Positions 1 through 18,555 of a DNA stretch of 64,000 nt are shown one piece after another. A program made the position numbers and the translations under genes. The notes beneath the pieces are model-generated. The model had not been told where the DNA came from, did not search any database, and saw only the letters and a program-made list of their open reading frames with translations. Positions within the stretch are counted from its first letter, which is position 1; every line of letters starts with the position of its first letter. Source of the DNA: Parelaphostrongylus tenuis (Eukaryota; Nematoda; Chromadorea; Rhabditida; Metastrongylidae); contig JAHQIW010000310.1 in the NCBI GenBank assembly GCA_019055375.1, forward strand, positions 1 through 64,000. The letters run 5' to 3'.

Positions 1-899
1 ACCTAATCGAATTTTGAGGATATAGCATGGGCTCCTAGTTTAGAGAGTGGCGGAAGAACGCGCGGCGCTTTGATGGTGATAGTGGTAGCGCGCGTCTCCG
101 ACATCAGTGAAGCGCGGGTTCACTGTACAGCGCTTGGGCTTGGACGTTTTGAGGAACAGACCACGCGTTCATACGCTCAGATAAACTGGCTCAATTGCCT
201 GTTATCGCCATCGGCACCGTGCCCCAATTTACTCGCGGATTTCCTGGCCAAGCTTGTCAATTCTGAGTCTCCCCAAGTACGCAATAAGGTCTCAAGAATT
301 ACTCCGTGAACAATTCCAGACATCATGTAAGAGCAGAGAAGCCAGCGCTTGGCGAGCGATAGCGCTAGTAGTGCAGTTGGTTCGTCTTCAGGGGGGCCGT
401 GGAGAGGAGGGGGGGGAGGCACAAGAGAGCGGCGACAGGGTATGAGTGGCACACGTGGCCGTCACATTTCTTAACGGGCGGAGCGCGGTACTGACGCGAG
501 CGGAAAGGTCGCAGGAGATTGTGCGGGGAGGCGGCGAGGGGGTTCAAGTCCCGCAGTGAATTTGGAAGCTCTGGATAAGGGAATCACTCAATATTTTATG
601 AACTTATGACGTCATAACGGCTGCTGATGAGGCGGTAAAATGAAAATTCTTTGTAAATAAACTGAATTCCTCCCTAATCGGGATCTACTATTTGAAGAAC
701 GAATTTTCAAAAAAATTGTCTTTTGGCACTGAAATTTTGTTTTAAAGCCGATATGAACAAATAAGGCGAGTTTTAAGACACATCATTCTGCCGTGGCGAA
801 TAATCCGAGTGCTGGATTAGTTACATCACGATTTCATAACGTGATATTATGAGATTATAAAATATACCCACAAAAAAATTACAGAGTATAAAGAAGGAA
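1..899. other. GC-rich left end, no gene recognised
   Basis: The first ~560 bases are richer in G, C and CpG than the rest of the window and include a run of eight or more G near 410. Short open frames occur on both strands, but none resembles a known family and none joins into a spliced model. Bases near 541-556 look like a tRNA B box (GGTTCAAGTCC), which hints at a SINE fragment. From 560 to 900 the DNA is AT-rich with nothing recognised. A first exon of a gene to the left cannot be excluded. Confidence 0.4.
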
Positions 900-1340
900 A
901 GAGCTCCCGCGCAAGATCGAGCCATCGACTCCCGTGACTGCCGTGTGCACCCCTAACCACTGCGCCACACGCGCGCGCTCATAAGTGAAATTATTCAACA
1001 GGAATAAGTCCATGCACCTAGTAAATACGCCTGCGTCGAGCATACTACTCTCCGGCTTCTTTGCTGATCCACGTTGTACGTCAGGTTAAACGCATATGTG
1101 CACTTACGACGCCAGGCCATCTAAAAAGCGGATTCGCAGCATGTTTTTTCTTTATCCGACCTTCACGACTGAGCGGCTAGTTTTTTTTTTTCAAGTCGGC
1201 AACCGTACGCATTGGTGTCAATGCGCGTCTTGTTTGGGCTTACTGGAACTCTGATGTCGAGTCCATTCCTATTATCACCATTTGTTGCGTTTGTCTGAGG
1301 AGTTTGCTTATATTTCTTTATCATTCAAGTGCTATCTTCA
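900..1340 (-). repeat. tRNA-headed SINE-B head plus associated repeat
   Basis: Bases 900-985, read on the minus strand, look like a tRNA head: an A-box-like GTGGCGCAGTGGTTAG, then a B-box-like GGCTCGATC. The same head recurs near 2440, 18165-18240, 37760, 40500 and 61740. About 200 bases on, 1195-1330 contains a block starting ACCGTACGCATTGGTGTCAA that recurs at 18420-18550, next to another copy of the same head. The pair therefore looks like one repeat type present at both sites, although the bases in between have diverged. Confidence 0.5.
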
Positions 1341-1385
1341 ACAATAAATAGAGATGTTGATTTTACAATATCCCAATAATGTGGA

Positions 1386-1700
1386 TGCTGTGCAAAAAAA
1401 CTTGCGTCAGCCGGGATTCGAACCCAGATCACACTGCTTTCCGGGAGCGTAAGCTAACCGTTTGCACCACCGACGCTCGTTTTGCAAAGCACGCTTTTTA
1501 CGCTACAACGCGTTATGTCAACAGCCGACCGTCTGCGTGTGGCGGGGTAGCCTCTATCGGCATTGAACCCACTTGTGTTGAAAGAGCGGAAAGAGTGAGA
1601 TCTGGGTTCGAATCCCGGCTGACGACAAATGTTTTGGCCACAGCACTCCACACTATTGGGTATATTGTAACATCAATACCACCACAAGTAGCGGTCAAAT
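1386..1700. repeat. Two SINE-A copies, head to head
   Basis: A minus-strand copy (about 1389-1577) carries a tRNA-like head at 1400-1480 with B box GGTTCGAATCC. It is followed directly by a plus-strand partial copy whose B box is at 1606-1616 and whose tail reads CAGCACTCCACACTATTGGG. The same head and tail occur at 4529-4680 and 4690-4925. The copies are inverted relative to each other. They are interpreted as tRNA-derived SINEs rather than functional tRNA genes. Confidence 0.65.
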
Positions 1701-1744
1701 AAAAAACAAGAATTGTGAGAGATGTGATTATCAGATAGAATTCT

Positions 1745-2075
1745 TTTTTACTTGACCGCTTTTAGCAGTGGTGTGATGTCCCAGATATACCCAGTGATGT
1801 GGGGTCATGTACAAAACCTTCTTGAGAATTCGATTTGATCTTCTAATACCCAGTATTTGTCAGCGTGACGGGGTTCAGTGTCGATAGTGACTACCTGGGT
1901 CAGGCCGTTGACACTTGCTCGCTGACAGATGGACACGCTGTGGCGTAGAAAGAGTGATGGCAAAGCGGACGTCAGTGGTGCAACGAGTTGGAAGCACGTG
2001 CCCCGGGATCGAGTGAGATGCGGGTTCGAGTCCCGCCTGACGCGAAAGTTGTGCACATCAAAGGGTGTTTTTGAT
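1745..2075 (+). repeat. SINE-A copy with tRNA-like head
   Basis: A minus-strand tail fragment (1745-1830) is followed by a plus-strand element. The tRNA-like head is at about 1966-2042: A-box-like TCAGTGGTGCAACGAGTTGG and B box GGTTCGAGTCC, closed by GCCTGACGC, which pairs with the 5' GCGGACGTCAG region. The upstream segment GTGGCGTAGAAAGAGTGATG is shared with 2870-2890 and 14655-14675. Confidence 0.6.
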
Positions 2076-2139
2076 GAAGTTTTTATGTTCACATGTTCAT
2101 GGATGATGTTGTGTTCTTGAGATCAAAGACAGTTATACC

Positions 2140-2447
2140 TTAAAAGGATAAAAGGATAGAGCTCTTGGCGTTGATTCCCTGAGGGATGCGCCATGCATTC
2201 GTCTTCAATTTTTTAATTTCGTTTGAGGCGATTGAATGCATATCGTGCCTTTACAATGACTCGCGATGGCCTCCCGCTGAACCGAGTCAGTGCTGCTTAT
2301 CCTCCCGGACAAGTCTGAGACCAGACCGGGTACCAATTTACAGACCCCGGAGGGATGGATGGCTTGTTGAGCCATGAGCGCGAGATCGGACCACTGACCT
2401 CGTGTGCGACGCAGAGCACCTCTAACCCACTGCGCCACATGCGCTCT
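2140..2447 (-). repeat. SINE-B, near full length
   Basis: On the minus strand the element begins with a tRNA-like head ending near 2447 (GTGGCGCAGTGGGTTAGAGG). It continues through CCATCCATCCCTCCGGGGTC and TCAGACTTGTCCGGGAGG and ends with a segment related to GGGATTGATCAACGCCGAGAG and a short TCCTTTT tail. Copies with the same order of blocks lie at 37486-37768, 40216-40503, 50078-50335, 61741-62035 and, decayed, 34212-34450. Confidence 0.7.
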
Positions 2448-2459
2448 TAGTATACCTTA

Positions 2460-3015
2460 CTGTGGATCAATTCAAGAGCTAGATTATTCATCTCCGAGGA
2501 AGCGTTTTTGAACATGGTTATTACTTCAAACAAAAGGTACTTCGCATAATAGCAATAGCATTCTTTTTAGTTTTATAGCCTATCCAGACCGCTAGAAGTT
2601 GAAGAATATGCGATGCTACAGGATATTACACCTGTTGAGCTTAGCTCGTGATCATAGCGGAGTGCATTAATGCTAATGCAGGCTATTAGAAGCAAGGCGC
2701 TGGTTCGGCCCTTTCCGACGCAATTCCGTAATTATATGGAAGTCTTAGCTCGGCTTTGACAAGCATCTTACGACATCCATAAACAAGACAAAATTGAAGA
2801 CCATACACAGAATTCTTTCTATTTAACCGCTTCTAGAGGTGATATGATGTCATGAATATGTTTGGATACGTTGTAGCGTAGAAAGAGTGGTGGCAAAATA
2901 GGCGTTGGTGGCGCAAAGAATAGAGCACACGCTCGCGGATAGAGTGAAATGCGAGTTCAAGTCCTGCTTGACGCAGAAGTTTTGCACATCACAGAGATGT
3001 ATTTGATGGTAAAAT
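2460..3015 (+). repeat. Composite repeat, two tRNA-like parts
   Basis: This ~550-base block is repeated in reverse orientation at 40648-41215. It contains two tRNA-like segments. The first is at 2636-2720, with TAGCTCGTGATCATAGCGGA and then GGTTCGGCCC. The second is the SINE-A head at 2901-2974, with GAGTTCAAGTCC. Between them lies a segment shared with the other copy, including GGAAGTCTTAGCTCGGC and TCTATTTAACCGCTTCTAGA. It is either a dimeric SINE or an older repeat that captured a SINE. Confidence 0.55.
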
Positions 3016-3689
3016 GTAAGAGGGTATCGCATAGTCAAAGTGATTTTTTTCGATATATGGTCATGATTGACTTGTTTTGGTTAAGTTCAAGTCTATACTG
3101 ATTCTCGCAAAAATCTTAGGACGTACACCTGAGATTCATAGCTACAAAAGCATAGGACATGTAAGTTACATAAATAAGAATTGTCGAGAAAAAAAACCGA
3201 AGAACATTCTCTATATATTGGCGTTTTTGTTGTGAGGCCGGCAGCATTCAAGATTTCCTTCTAAGTGCTGTTCAAGTATTATGCATTGTAGTCCTTATTC
3301 AACCGGTTCGGGACGGCGTGTACTTCGCCGAGTACACGATTTATTTGAAGACCTTTTCTCGATGAACAGAGCGATACTCCTAGATTTTTCGTAATTATTC
3401 AAAAGCTTGAATCTTGACGATTACAGATTTTTCTGGTTTTCTGAAAGGCCGTTTCACTTCGGTGCAGAAAACGAATATAAGATTACGTTTTACACTCGGA
3501 GCAGATCTTTTGCTCGGAGGGCATCTGTGCATAGTTTTATGAAAGTTTCGTAACTACTATGATAGCATGAATTGTGGTGATTCTGAAAGTAAACGTTTAG
3601 ATTTTGGAAAGGTCTTCATGCAGCGCCGAAAGAGCGAAACGAATATCACCTTTCATACATGACTTTGTAGGGCAGAGTTATATGCCCAT

Positions 3690-3772
3690 ATTATATTTAT
3701 ACATATGTATATATATACATATATATATATATGCACATATAGCATAATGTACATGCGTATATATACACAGCA

Positions 3773-3804
<32 letters not shown>

Positions 3805-3815
3805 ATTATGTATAT
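3690..3815. repeat. TA-rich microsatellite
   Basis: Alternating TA/CATA tracts occupy two blocks (about 3695-3735 and 3770-3810), separated by an ATGTACATGCGTATA segment. Such tracts can extrude as cruciforms and are prone to length change. No gene signal is seen here. Confidence 0.85.
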
Positions 3816-4528
3816 GGGCCTAAGCATATAAGTGGTGTGAAGAAAAATCGTAAACTATCACAATAACACCAAACATCCTTTTTTCCAAAACATAGGGAAA
3901 AAACTGTAATTAGGTAATCGATCATCTGCCGTCCCGACCGGGTTTACCCTCTGGGTACAGCGTGACCCAATATAGGTAACGCCGCGCGACGTCGTATCTC
4001 GCTCACCCACTTCAATGGCGGCGTCGCGTCTCGCAGCCACTTTTTGTGAGACGTGCTGCAATGGAAGTAATGGAATCCATTTGGTAATTGTGCTAAAGGA
4101 CATGTCGCTACTCAGTGATGAAATAGCACTGAAAAGACTCTTTAAGTGTACTTTTGAGATGAAAAAAACGCCCGCGTGTCCTATGAATTCTCGTCTTTCA
4201 CCGAGAAAATCATATCGTTGGAAAAAAAGCGCCACCAATTGGTATAGGAACATTTTTTCACATTTATAAGTAGAGGTATATTCATAAGCAAAGGATCGGC
4301 TGAACCGAAAAGCACCGCACTACTGACGAGCCTTGGATGGCGAAACATCTATCCAGTACTGCATAAGTGTCGTACCGGACCTCAGTAAGAAAAGGCTCGG
4401 AACATGTTATCAGATTATTAGATTATCTTTGACGCTAATATTGTTCTCTAGAAAGATCGTCATGATACGTTTTTAGTAAAACAAAAAAAAATTATGCTTT
4501 GCCCGAATTCTTTTATTTGACAACCACT

Positions 4529-4925
4529 TGCGGTGGTGCAACGGTTAGCATACGCTCCCGGAAAGAGTGAGATCTGGGTTCGAGTCGCGGCTGACGCAAA
4601 TGTTTTTGCACAGCACTCCACATCATTGGCTATATTGTAGCATCATACCACCGCCAGTGGCGGTCAATAAAAAGAATTCTGACCGATTTTCTATACCCAA
4701 TGTCTGTCAACACAAGTGGGTTCAATGCCGATAGCGGCTGCCCGCCAGATCGTTGACGGTTGGCTGTTGGCAGACAACGCGTTATAGCGTTAAAAGAGTG
4801 TGTGCAAAACGAGCGTCGGTGGTGCAACGGTTAGCATGCGCTCCCGGCAAGAGTGAGATGTGGGTTCGAATCCCGGCTGACGCAAATCTTTTTGTACAGC
4901 ACTCCACTTTATGGGTATATTATCT
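4529..4925 (+). repeat. Tandem pair of SINE-A copies
   Basis: Two plus-strand copies lie close together. The tRNA-like heads are at 4529-4599 and 4813-4884. The second folds well as a tRNA: GCGTCGG pairs with CTGACGC, and a 5-bp anticodon stem encloses the loop CCGGCAA, which would give anticodon GGC (Ala-like). Position 33 is C, not the near-universal U, and the sequence recurs as a repeat with changed loops (CCGGAAA at 4529). It is therefore read as a tRNA-derived SINE. Each copy carries the shared tail TGTTTTTGCACAGCACTCCA or close to it. Confidence 0.65.
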
Positions 4926-4929
4926 TTTG

Positions 4930-5915
4930 CATTCGCAGTAGTTAGCCATTGCTTGTTTGAAGTTCACCACGCATATACTGGTACTTATAGGATAAAATTC
5001 TCATTTAGAGATCACTCTATAGCTGAGAGATGATAGGATATCACTGGTTTGTTTGTTGTGAAAGTATTCTTTGTAAAATGTACTCGTGTTTCCATACTTT
5101 TTATTTGCTAATTAGACCTTTTTCACAAGAGAGTAGTCAGTAGCTTGACTGAGAACTGGATATTAGTACTGAGCTCGGTCTCTGAAAGAGTCTTAGTGCG
5201 CTGTTCAATAGATGAAAAGTGGATTACGTTTTGCCTTTGGATCAAATAGCCTGCCATTTGAAATTCACCGCGGATTTATTGATACTGATACTGAAATTTT
5301 GATTTCAGTGAAACTTTATCGTTACAAAAAGATGGATTATTCATACGTGAAAAGTATCTTTACCATAAAAGTGCCCACGTATTCCAAAAATCTCCACTTT
5401 TCAATACGAAAACATCCTGATAAGAGCGCACTCTGACCTTTATTGTAATCTTTATTGCCTGTCTTAAAGGAATGTACTGAGAATTATGCACTACTTGAAA
5501 TATTTACTCAGCAATTGAAGGCAGTGACGGAAAGAAGAAAATGGAAGATGAACGTATGTACTGCATGGAATACACATTTTGAAGTGACGGTGCCATGGAC
5601 GACTCCCTTGTCTTTCAGGAGCCTCGAATAATCCCATCTGTGGATTTCTGGCGGAGCCAAACTCTGTCGAAACAAATAGAACTTTACTTCTATCCTTCTA
5701 TCGAGGTACCATGACGCCCTTCTGGTTCTGCATAGCTCTCCACCATTGCACAGTCTCCCATGCTTGAGCTTCCTTGGCATACCCATCCTGATCGTTCGAC
5801 TTGTTTCAGTGAAGTGCGTGTTCCTTCGCAGTAGAGTGTCAGCTAGGAGAACAGACTACTCCAGTATCGTCTCACACGTCGCATTACAATAATGGTCATT
5901 CTGAGAGACATAAAC
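4930..5915. other. No recognised feature
   Basis: This is AT-rich single-copy-looking DNA between the SINE cluster and the TIR element at 5916. The longest open frames (5212-5436 plus, 5508-5786 minus) show no family resemblance and have no splice partners that I can find. Confidence 0.4.
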
Positions 5916-6837
5916 GGTTTTTAAAGGATACGGAATGAAGAACGGACCTTTTGGCTGGACAGGATTCCCATAAGAATTGTTGCTAATCATGCAAAAGCTT
6001 TAATTTCGAGGGATTGCTGTGGGTGCTTATGTTTTAAAAGCCCTTTTTATGGTGCTATAACATTCGAATAAAATTGTTTCACAGGCGGTGCGCGCTTATT
6101 GTTGTCATCACACTTATATTTCGCTGTATAAAACTTCTTTCTTGAAGTGCCAGTGATCTTTTGATAACTCAAATCTCGGATAATTCAAAATTCTAATGCC
6201 TTCTTAGAAAGGCTTTTTGACAGCGCTCTAGTGAAAGGAAATGATTTTTGTTCCACACACGCGTACTACTCACAGGACAGAGCTCTTCCCTTCAGTTATA
6301 AGTAACTATTTGATAGCATAAGTTTCGAACAATCCATCGCTATACTTATTCCCCGAACATGACGTTTTACTGCGGTGTAGCATGGAAAATAAGGTTGATT
6401 ATCACTTACGACGCGCATTGCTTGTCGGTATGGTGTGGTTATTGGTTTGGTAACGCACTATCGATATACCTTGCAGGTGCGATTCACATATGGAGTGCGA
6501 TTTTTGTTATTCAGTTCAGAATTCTTCTCCGCTCCGAGAAAAGCTCTAGGTAGAACGTATGACCCTGATACTACAAGATTTTCTCTACACAGTCATATGC
6601 TTTTCGTGCTTTCAACGAAGCATACTCACGGTAATAATAAAAGCATGCAACGTGTGTAGAACATAATTTTATTTTGAACGCTACAGCGCTGTCAAAAGGT
6701 CTTTTCAAGAAATGAATACGTCAGGCCCACTTCTTCAAAACTTGATCTTTCAAATGATTACCAACACTATTATGAGAAGTTTCTATCCAGCGAGAAGCTC
6801 TCATTCTTTATTCCATGCCATATAACGGAAAAGAACC
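5916..6837. mobile_element. TIR element (MITE-1 family), ~920 bp
   Basis: The left end GGTTTTTAAAGGATACGGAA and the right end (reverse complement GGTTCTTTTCCGTTATATGG) are related inverted termini. Both run on into the shared block around CGGACCTTTTGGCTGGAC / CCAGCGAGAAGC. The interior shares TTCACATATGGAGTGCGATT and ACAGGACAGAGCTCTTCCCT with copies at 21231-21916, 46923-47972 and 49322-50481. No transposase frame is visible, so it looks non-autonomous. It lies about 640 bases upstream of the first enoyl-CoA hydratase start codon. Confidence 0.6.
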
Positions 6838-7379
6838 ACGTAAGCCTATGAGTTTGTTGACCTCATCGACCTTCGTCGATCCCACTGGTCGTTTTTGTTG
6901 TGACCACAAGTATTACTGCATTACCAAGGTCACTCAGGGATTGATTAACGGCAATAGCTTTGACTTTTAACTATAAGATAATGGACTATGGAATTACTCT
7001 GTACCAAAGTGATTTCAATCAGATTCTATCTACGATTTTCTTTGGAAATTCTTTGAACAAAGGGGGCGAGAAGTGATCTGGGTGAGCAGTTTCTGGGAGG
7101 GTTTTCTGACATGAGAGCATTTGGCTTTCCCTCAGATGTCACCTCAGAGAGCCATCGGTCAGGAATAGCCTAAAATTAGGTCTTAAGTTTCAGTGACTAT
7201 TTTCATCACCACTTGAGAAATCGTTGATTCCTCGACAAGAAACGAAGTGCTCGTTTTTATCGGGTTTTTTTCTCTATCTTAGCACCTGTTCGAGTAGTTT
7301 TTGTCATGTTATTTACTTCAGTAATGTACAGATCACATGAAAGCCTTTTGTGGGAATTGAAGCTTGTGTGAAAAACACT

Positions 7380-7477
7380 GGTTGTGGTATATCGATTTAC
7401 ACTTATCGTGGTGGTATCTTATCTCACTTTGCCAGCAGCAGAATGGGGTGGTGCGATTAGTTTAGGGTCAAGCCGTC
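7380..7477 (+). promoter_or_regulatory. Conserved block upstream of ech-6 copy A
   Basis: The bases just before the start codon match those before copy B (22130-22226) across blocks such as GGTATATCGA, TTATCG, TCTTATCTCA and CAGCAGAATG. The match supports a duplicated proximal promoter or 5' UTR. A possible trans-splice or intron acceptor (GATTAGTTTAG) ends at 7466, 11 bases before the ATG, but copy B does not keep it clearly. Confidence 0.4.
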
Positions 7478-14388
<6,911 letters not shown>

Positions 14389-14639
14389 TTTATTAGAACA
14401 CCGTCACTTCCAAAGTTCTCAATGTTATTATGTTGTTTACCGTACTTGTAACACTTTCGAACAAGGGTATAAAATTGTTTCCATGTTGAATATTCATGAA
14501 GATTTAGAGTTCTTTCAGTGGAATTTGATCACAAGTTTAGAAAAAATATGTTGCCAGTGTGAAGCCTAGGTTCCATCTTCGCAACGAGATTGGCCACTGT
14601 GATCGAAAAGGTCTAACCTCATTACAGATACTATTAATT

Positions 14640-14845
14640 AAAATGACATTCCGTTGTAGCGTGGAAAGAGTGATGGAAAAATGGGCGTCAGTAGTGCAAT
14701 GGGTTAAAACACACGCTCCTCTATAGGATGAGATGCGGATTCGAGTCCCGCTTAACACGAAAGTTTTGCGCTCTACATCACTAGGCATATCTATGGAATC
14801 ATACCACCGTTAAAAGCTGTCAAATAGAAAAATTCTATGTAATAA
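14640..14845 (+). repeat. SINE-A inserted downstream of ech-6 copy A
   Basis: The tRNA-like head is at 14684-14759 (B box GATTCGAGTCC), preceded by GTAGCGTGGAAAGAGTGATG and followed by the usual tail with GTTAAAAGCTGTCAAATAGA. Flanking DNA on both sides (14389-14635 and about 14850-14900) resembles the DNA after copy B (28736-29040), where no such element occurs. The insertion therefore came after the gene duplication. Confidence 0.6.
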
Positions 14846-14983
14846 CATCAATGGCGATCGTTAGAAATCATGTAACTCACTGGCAGTAGAAACTTCCGAG
14901 CCGTGTTTGTTTCACGATTGTCCATTCATACGACTTCGTTACATGTTTTTCGGCCATTTAAATTTTTTAGAATTATTCATTAC

Positions 14984-15352
14984 TTTATACCTTCATTTCG
15001 AGTGCTTTGTTAAAACCACGCTCAAATTTCATAGATCCATCATTATTATTCGATTCAACTTGTCATGTGGTCTGGTGAGGGCTCTTGTACAGCCCGATAC
15101 ACGTGTTTCGTCCTTACATACTCGTCACTCGGGGAGAACCCGTCGTCTTTCGATCTTTTTATAGTCAGTTCTCTCGGGAGCCTTACACTCCTTATTGACG
15201 TTCATCGAAGACGAACGTTTTACACTCTATGTCAAGTGAAATTTTCACTCAACACAGAGTGTTGCGCACTCGATTGCTCTTTGGCTGGTATTTTTATCAT
15301 ATTATACCTTCATTTCGAGTGCTTTGTTAAAACCACGCTCAAATTTCAATAG
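14984..15352. repeat. CACGTG fold-back family member with direct repeats
   Basis: A ~48-base segment beginning TATACCTTCATTTCGAGTGC occurs at about 14986-15031 and again at 15303-15350. Between the copies lies GTCATGTGGTCTGGTGAGGG, then GATACACGTGTTTCGTCCTT and AGAACCCGTCGTCTTTCGAT. These blocks recur at 30408-30515. It appears to be a rearranged copy of the element described at 30400-30815. Confidence 0.55.
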
Positions 15353-17340
15353 ATATTCATTACTGTCCTATGTAACCGAATTTCATACACTCTGGCACGT
15401 TTTTATTTATTTCTACTTGTCACCTACAAGAATCTTCAGATAGTCAAATGGGCTTTACTAGCATTGGGGCCTCCGCTTCCTTCATGAATTCCGTTGAATT
15501 CTGACCGAGTTTGCACTCAGGAAACCAAAGTTCGACTTTGATAGAGCGTACCCACTTCAGCACATAACAACCATATCTTTATTGGTAGAATGGCGATTAT
15601 CAGATAAATCTGGTGAAATGCCGACTCAGATAGGCTAATTTATGGTGGAAAAGACATGCTTTGTTCGTATCGCACGTCAACTCTCATTAATGGATAACCT
15701 TTTTGAATTGAAATTGAAGTTGACGAAAAGTGACGTTAAGGAAATGCTCGAATGAACAACTGCTTAGTCAGCAAAAGCGAATTTTAGTCTGCATCAGAAA
15801 AACCTAAATTACAGATGACAAAACTTTACACCCATACAAGTGAAGTAAGAAATGCCCGTGGCAAGTGCACACTCGACCAATTCACCAACATGTTTATGAG
15901 AAAGCGTAGCATCGCTCCGTCAAGCCCTAGTCGATCTGACGAATGATCCAGAGCATCTACATAAATCACGTCACAAAACGGCGAGTAAAATAGAAAGACA
16001 GGAACCTGTAGGGCACGTGAAGTAAAAAGTGTCCAAGTAAGTCCGGCATGATCAATCAAACTGACTATAAAAGCATATATAAGGAATCTTTCATTATGGA
16101 ACGGTGATTTTATCATGAAAGATCGACGTGTTTATGAATAATCGAGTCATAGTAAGTGTCAGAAATATTGACAGCTAGTTAGGAATACGAAGAAAAAACC
16201 GGTGCTTGTCCGTTATCGGTAATCTTTCCAATCCTTTAAGGACAGTGCGTTTTTGCTTTTCTAGAGTCTGATTAGTCAGTCGACAAGTAAAATCTCGAGA
16301 ATTCTAAGGCTGTATTTCATAATAGAGGGGACAAATTCAGTGTGCTATAGCAAGAGAGAAAGTTGAGTTTCACCTCGACGCGTATCGGTGCTGAACGGGG
16401 ATTTTCTTCTAGGCTTTATGGTCATTCGATAGCTTAGATTCAGCGATTCTGATTTTATTATTTTTTTAAAAAAACCTTCTGAGAGTGTTCTAGCAGAGGA
16501 AATAGAATCAACTTTCACACTCGCAGTCATGGCTTTTCGAGGCGGCTCGATCGATCGCGAAGCGCGGTTTATTGATCGCTCAGCGTGATGGCACGCGATT
16601 TTTGCTATCGAATCCAGGTTTTTGCTCCGCTCTTTTATGAGATAACGTATAATTCTAGAAATCCAAAAACCCTCTACACTTTCGTATGTGTTTGTGCATG
16701 GACTCAGGTTTACTAGTAGGTTTATCTGCCAATATAAAACGAAAACGGGAAGCCTAAACACACAGAGCGATAGAGTAAAGTTCTTTTTATCTAATTCTAG
16801 TACAAAAAACCTAGATATCTTCACGAGACGGAGAAAAATTTTCCTAATAGACAACGAAAGTACGCGCGACCCATGTGGAACTTAATAATACCTAGTGCTA
16901 CACTGCATAAGACTTTTTCAAAAACCAAGACACTTTTGAGAACTCCGAAATTCTATAGCTTTCGTTTGATTACTGAAAGTTCAGCCGAAAGCCTCTAAAA
17001 AACACTATCAATAACGTCACTACCAGGGCCAATTCTGTAGAGAGATTTCTGTCGAAACTATAGACCGACAGTAGGTGACCGGTGGTTTTATTTCCTGCGA
17101 CGGTTGTGTAGATCACTCACGCAGTGCCTAGCCTTATTAGCCTTATGGTTCACTACACCGCTACTCTAACGTTCCGCATCATCCACAATCGTGAGTGTGA
17201 TAAATTCGACGACGGCAGTATACTATTGTGGCTCACAACAAATTTTCAAGCCAAAGCCTAAGCTTAAGTGTGCTCTCGTGATGTCTTATTTGATTAGATC
17301 AATTCAAAAATGGTTTTTTTCAAACTTTTAATTCAACTTT
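15353..17340. other. No recognised gene
   Basis: The largest open frames are on the minus strand (15826-16116 and 16345-16854). Neither shows a recognisable domain, a convincing start context or splice partners. The second is rich in Arg/Ser and Lys and overlaps a plus-strand frame, as random open sequence often does. No repeat shared with other parts of the window was firmly recognised. Confidence 0.35.
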
Positions 17341-17344
17341 TCCC

Positions 17345-17870
17345 AAAAGATGGGACGCTGCGGACGAGTGGCTGTGATGCTTGTCGCGGCGCGCGTGGAG
17401 CCGGGCTCCATCCTCCAACACTCTCCGGCAGTCAACAACAACACCCTATGGAACGCTACAGCCAGGCTATCCTCGAGATTGCAAGGAGACTCGTTTTATC
17501 AGTATTCGACGCCACCCAAGAAGAAGACACACGAATTGAATGCTAGAGTTTCTTTGGAAATGCACAAGAGAAATTGTATGACAAATCTTGTGAATAAATA
17601 AATAAATAAATAAATAAATAAATTTTTTAGCACTTCAATTAATCCATCATCACAGCGTTTTCTTTAACTGTGCGAATCCCAGTACATCTAGCATTCGATT
17701 TGTATTTAGTCTCCTTCTTGAACGGCGTAGAATACTGCATGAACGAGTCTCCTTGCAATCTCGAGGATAGCCTGGCTGTGACGTTTCATAGGACGTTGTT
17801 GTTACAGCCAGAGAGAAGTGGGGGTTGGAGCTCGGCTGCGCCGTGATCAACATCACAACCACTCGGCCAG
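17345..17870. repeat. Inverted pair of SINE-C copies around a TAAA tract
   Basis: A plus copy (17345-17545) and a minus copy (about 17655-17870) share blocks such as GAGTGGCTGTGATGCTTGTC, TATGGAACG.TACAGCCAGG and CTATCCTCGAGATTGCAAGG. The head resembles a tRNA-Ser-like sequence. A (TAAA)n tract of about 30 bases lies between them at 17595-17625, and a poly-C run follows at 17872-17889. Related copies are at 29630-29865 (minus) and 38005-38150 (plus). Confidence 0.7.
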
Positions 17871-18164
17871 TCCCCCCCCCCCCCCCCCCATATAGATAGA
17901 TAAACTATGTGCTCCATAAGTTCTTCATCTATTGTCAATCAAATTTTAGCACTGATAATGTCACCCGTGTCAATACGCCCATTTATCGCGTTGTATTCAC
18001 GACAAAAGCAAACCAAGACAACATTCGAGATAGTTTTTATTTGTCTATCTGTTCATGTGTCGACTAAAAAGACATGTTTGTTAATGGACGTGACATGTTT
18101 GAAAGTTCTAGAAAAAAATGGCTACCAAAGCAAGACTACTGAGTGTACAATCGATGAAAGAATA

Positions 18165-18555
18165 AGGCCTCGCGCGAGATCGAACCATAGACCACGTGCA
18201 TGCCGCAGAGCACCTCTACTCATTGCGCCAGACGAGTTGAAGGAGCCCCACCTTTCATGCCTCGTTGATGTTAACGTCATTTTGAGTACAAATGGTTCAT
18301 TTACGACGAAAGCAAACGAAAAAACGGAGTTTGAGGTGGTTTCTCTTTGTCTAATGACCCGGTACATAACTTTTGCTTGTACTTGGGAGTAACTCGTCTC
18401 GTATCAATGTATCACTGGCCGTACGCATTGGTGTCAATGCGCATTTCGTCGGACGAAGTGCCGCCATTGCGCCGTATTCATTACACTCCGTTCGCTGCTG
18501 CTATTATTTGTGTTTGTCTGACGAGCTGCTTATGTTGAATACTTCGTCATTCGAC
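18165..18555 (-). repeat. SINE-B-type head plus associated repeat
   Basis: The tRNA-like head is at 18165-18240 on the minus strand (B-box-like GGTTCGATC). It is followed by a block at 18420-18550 that begins CCGTACGCATTGGTGTCAAT and ends TGTCTGACGAGCTGCTTATG. The same two-part arrangement is at 900-1340. Confidence 0.5.

Noticed and set aside
4813..4884. Possible tRNA-Ala(GGC) gene
   Set aside because: It folds as a cloverleaf but has C at position 33, and the same unit recurs with different loops and a common tail, so it is a SINE head.
16345..16854. 169-codon minus-strand open frame
   Set aside because: Low-complexity Arg/Ser/Lys content, no domain and no splice context. It overlaps another frame and fits chance.
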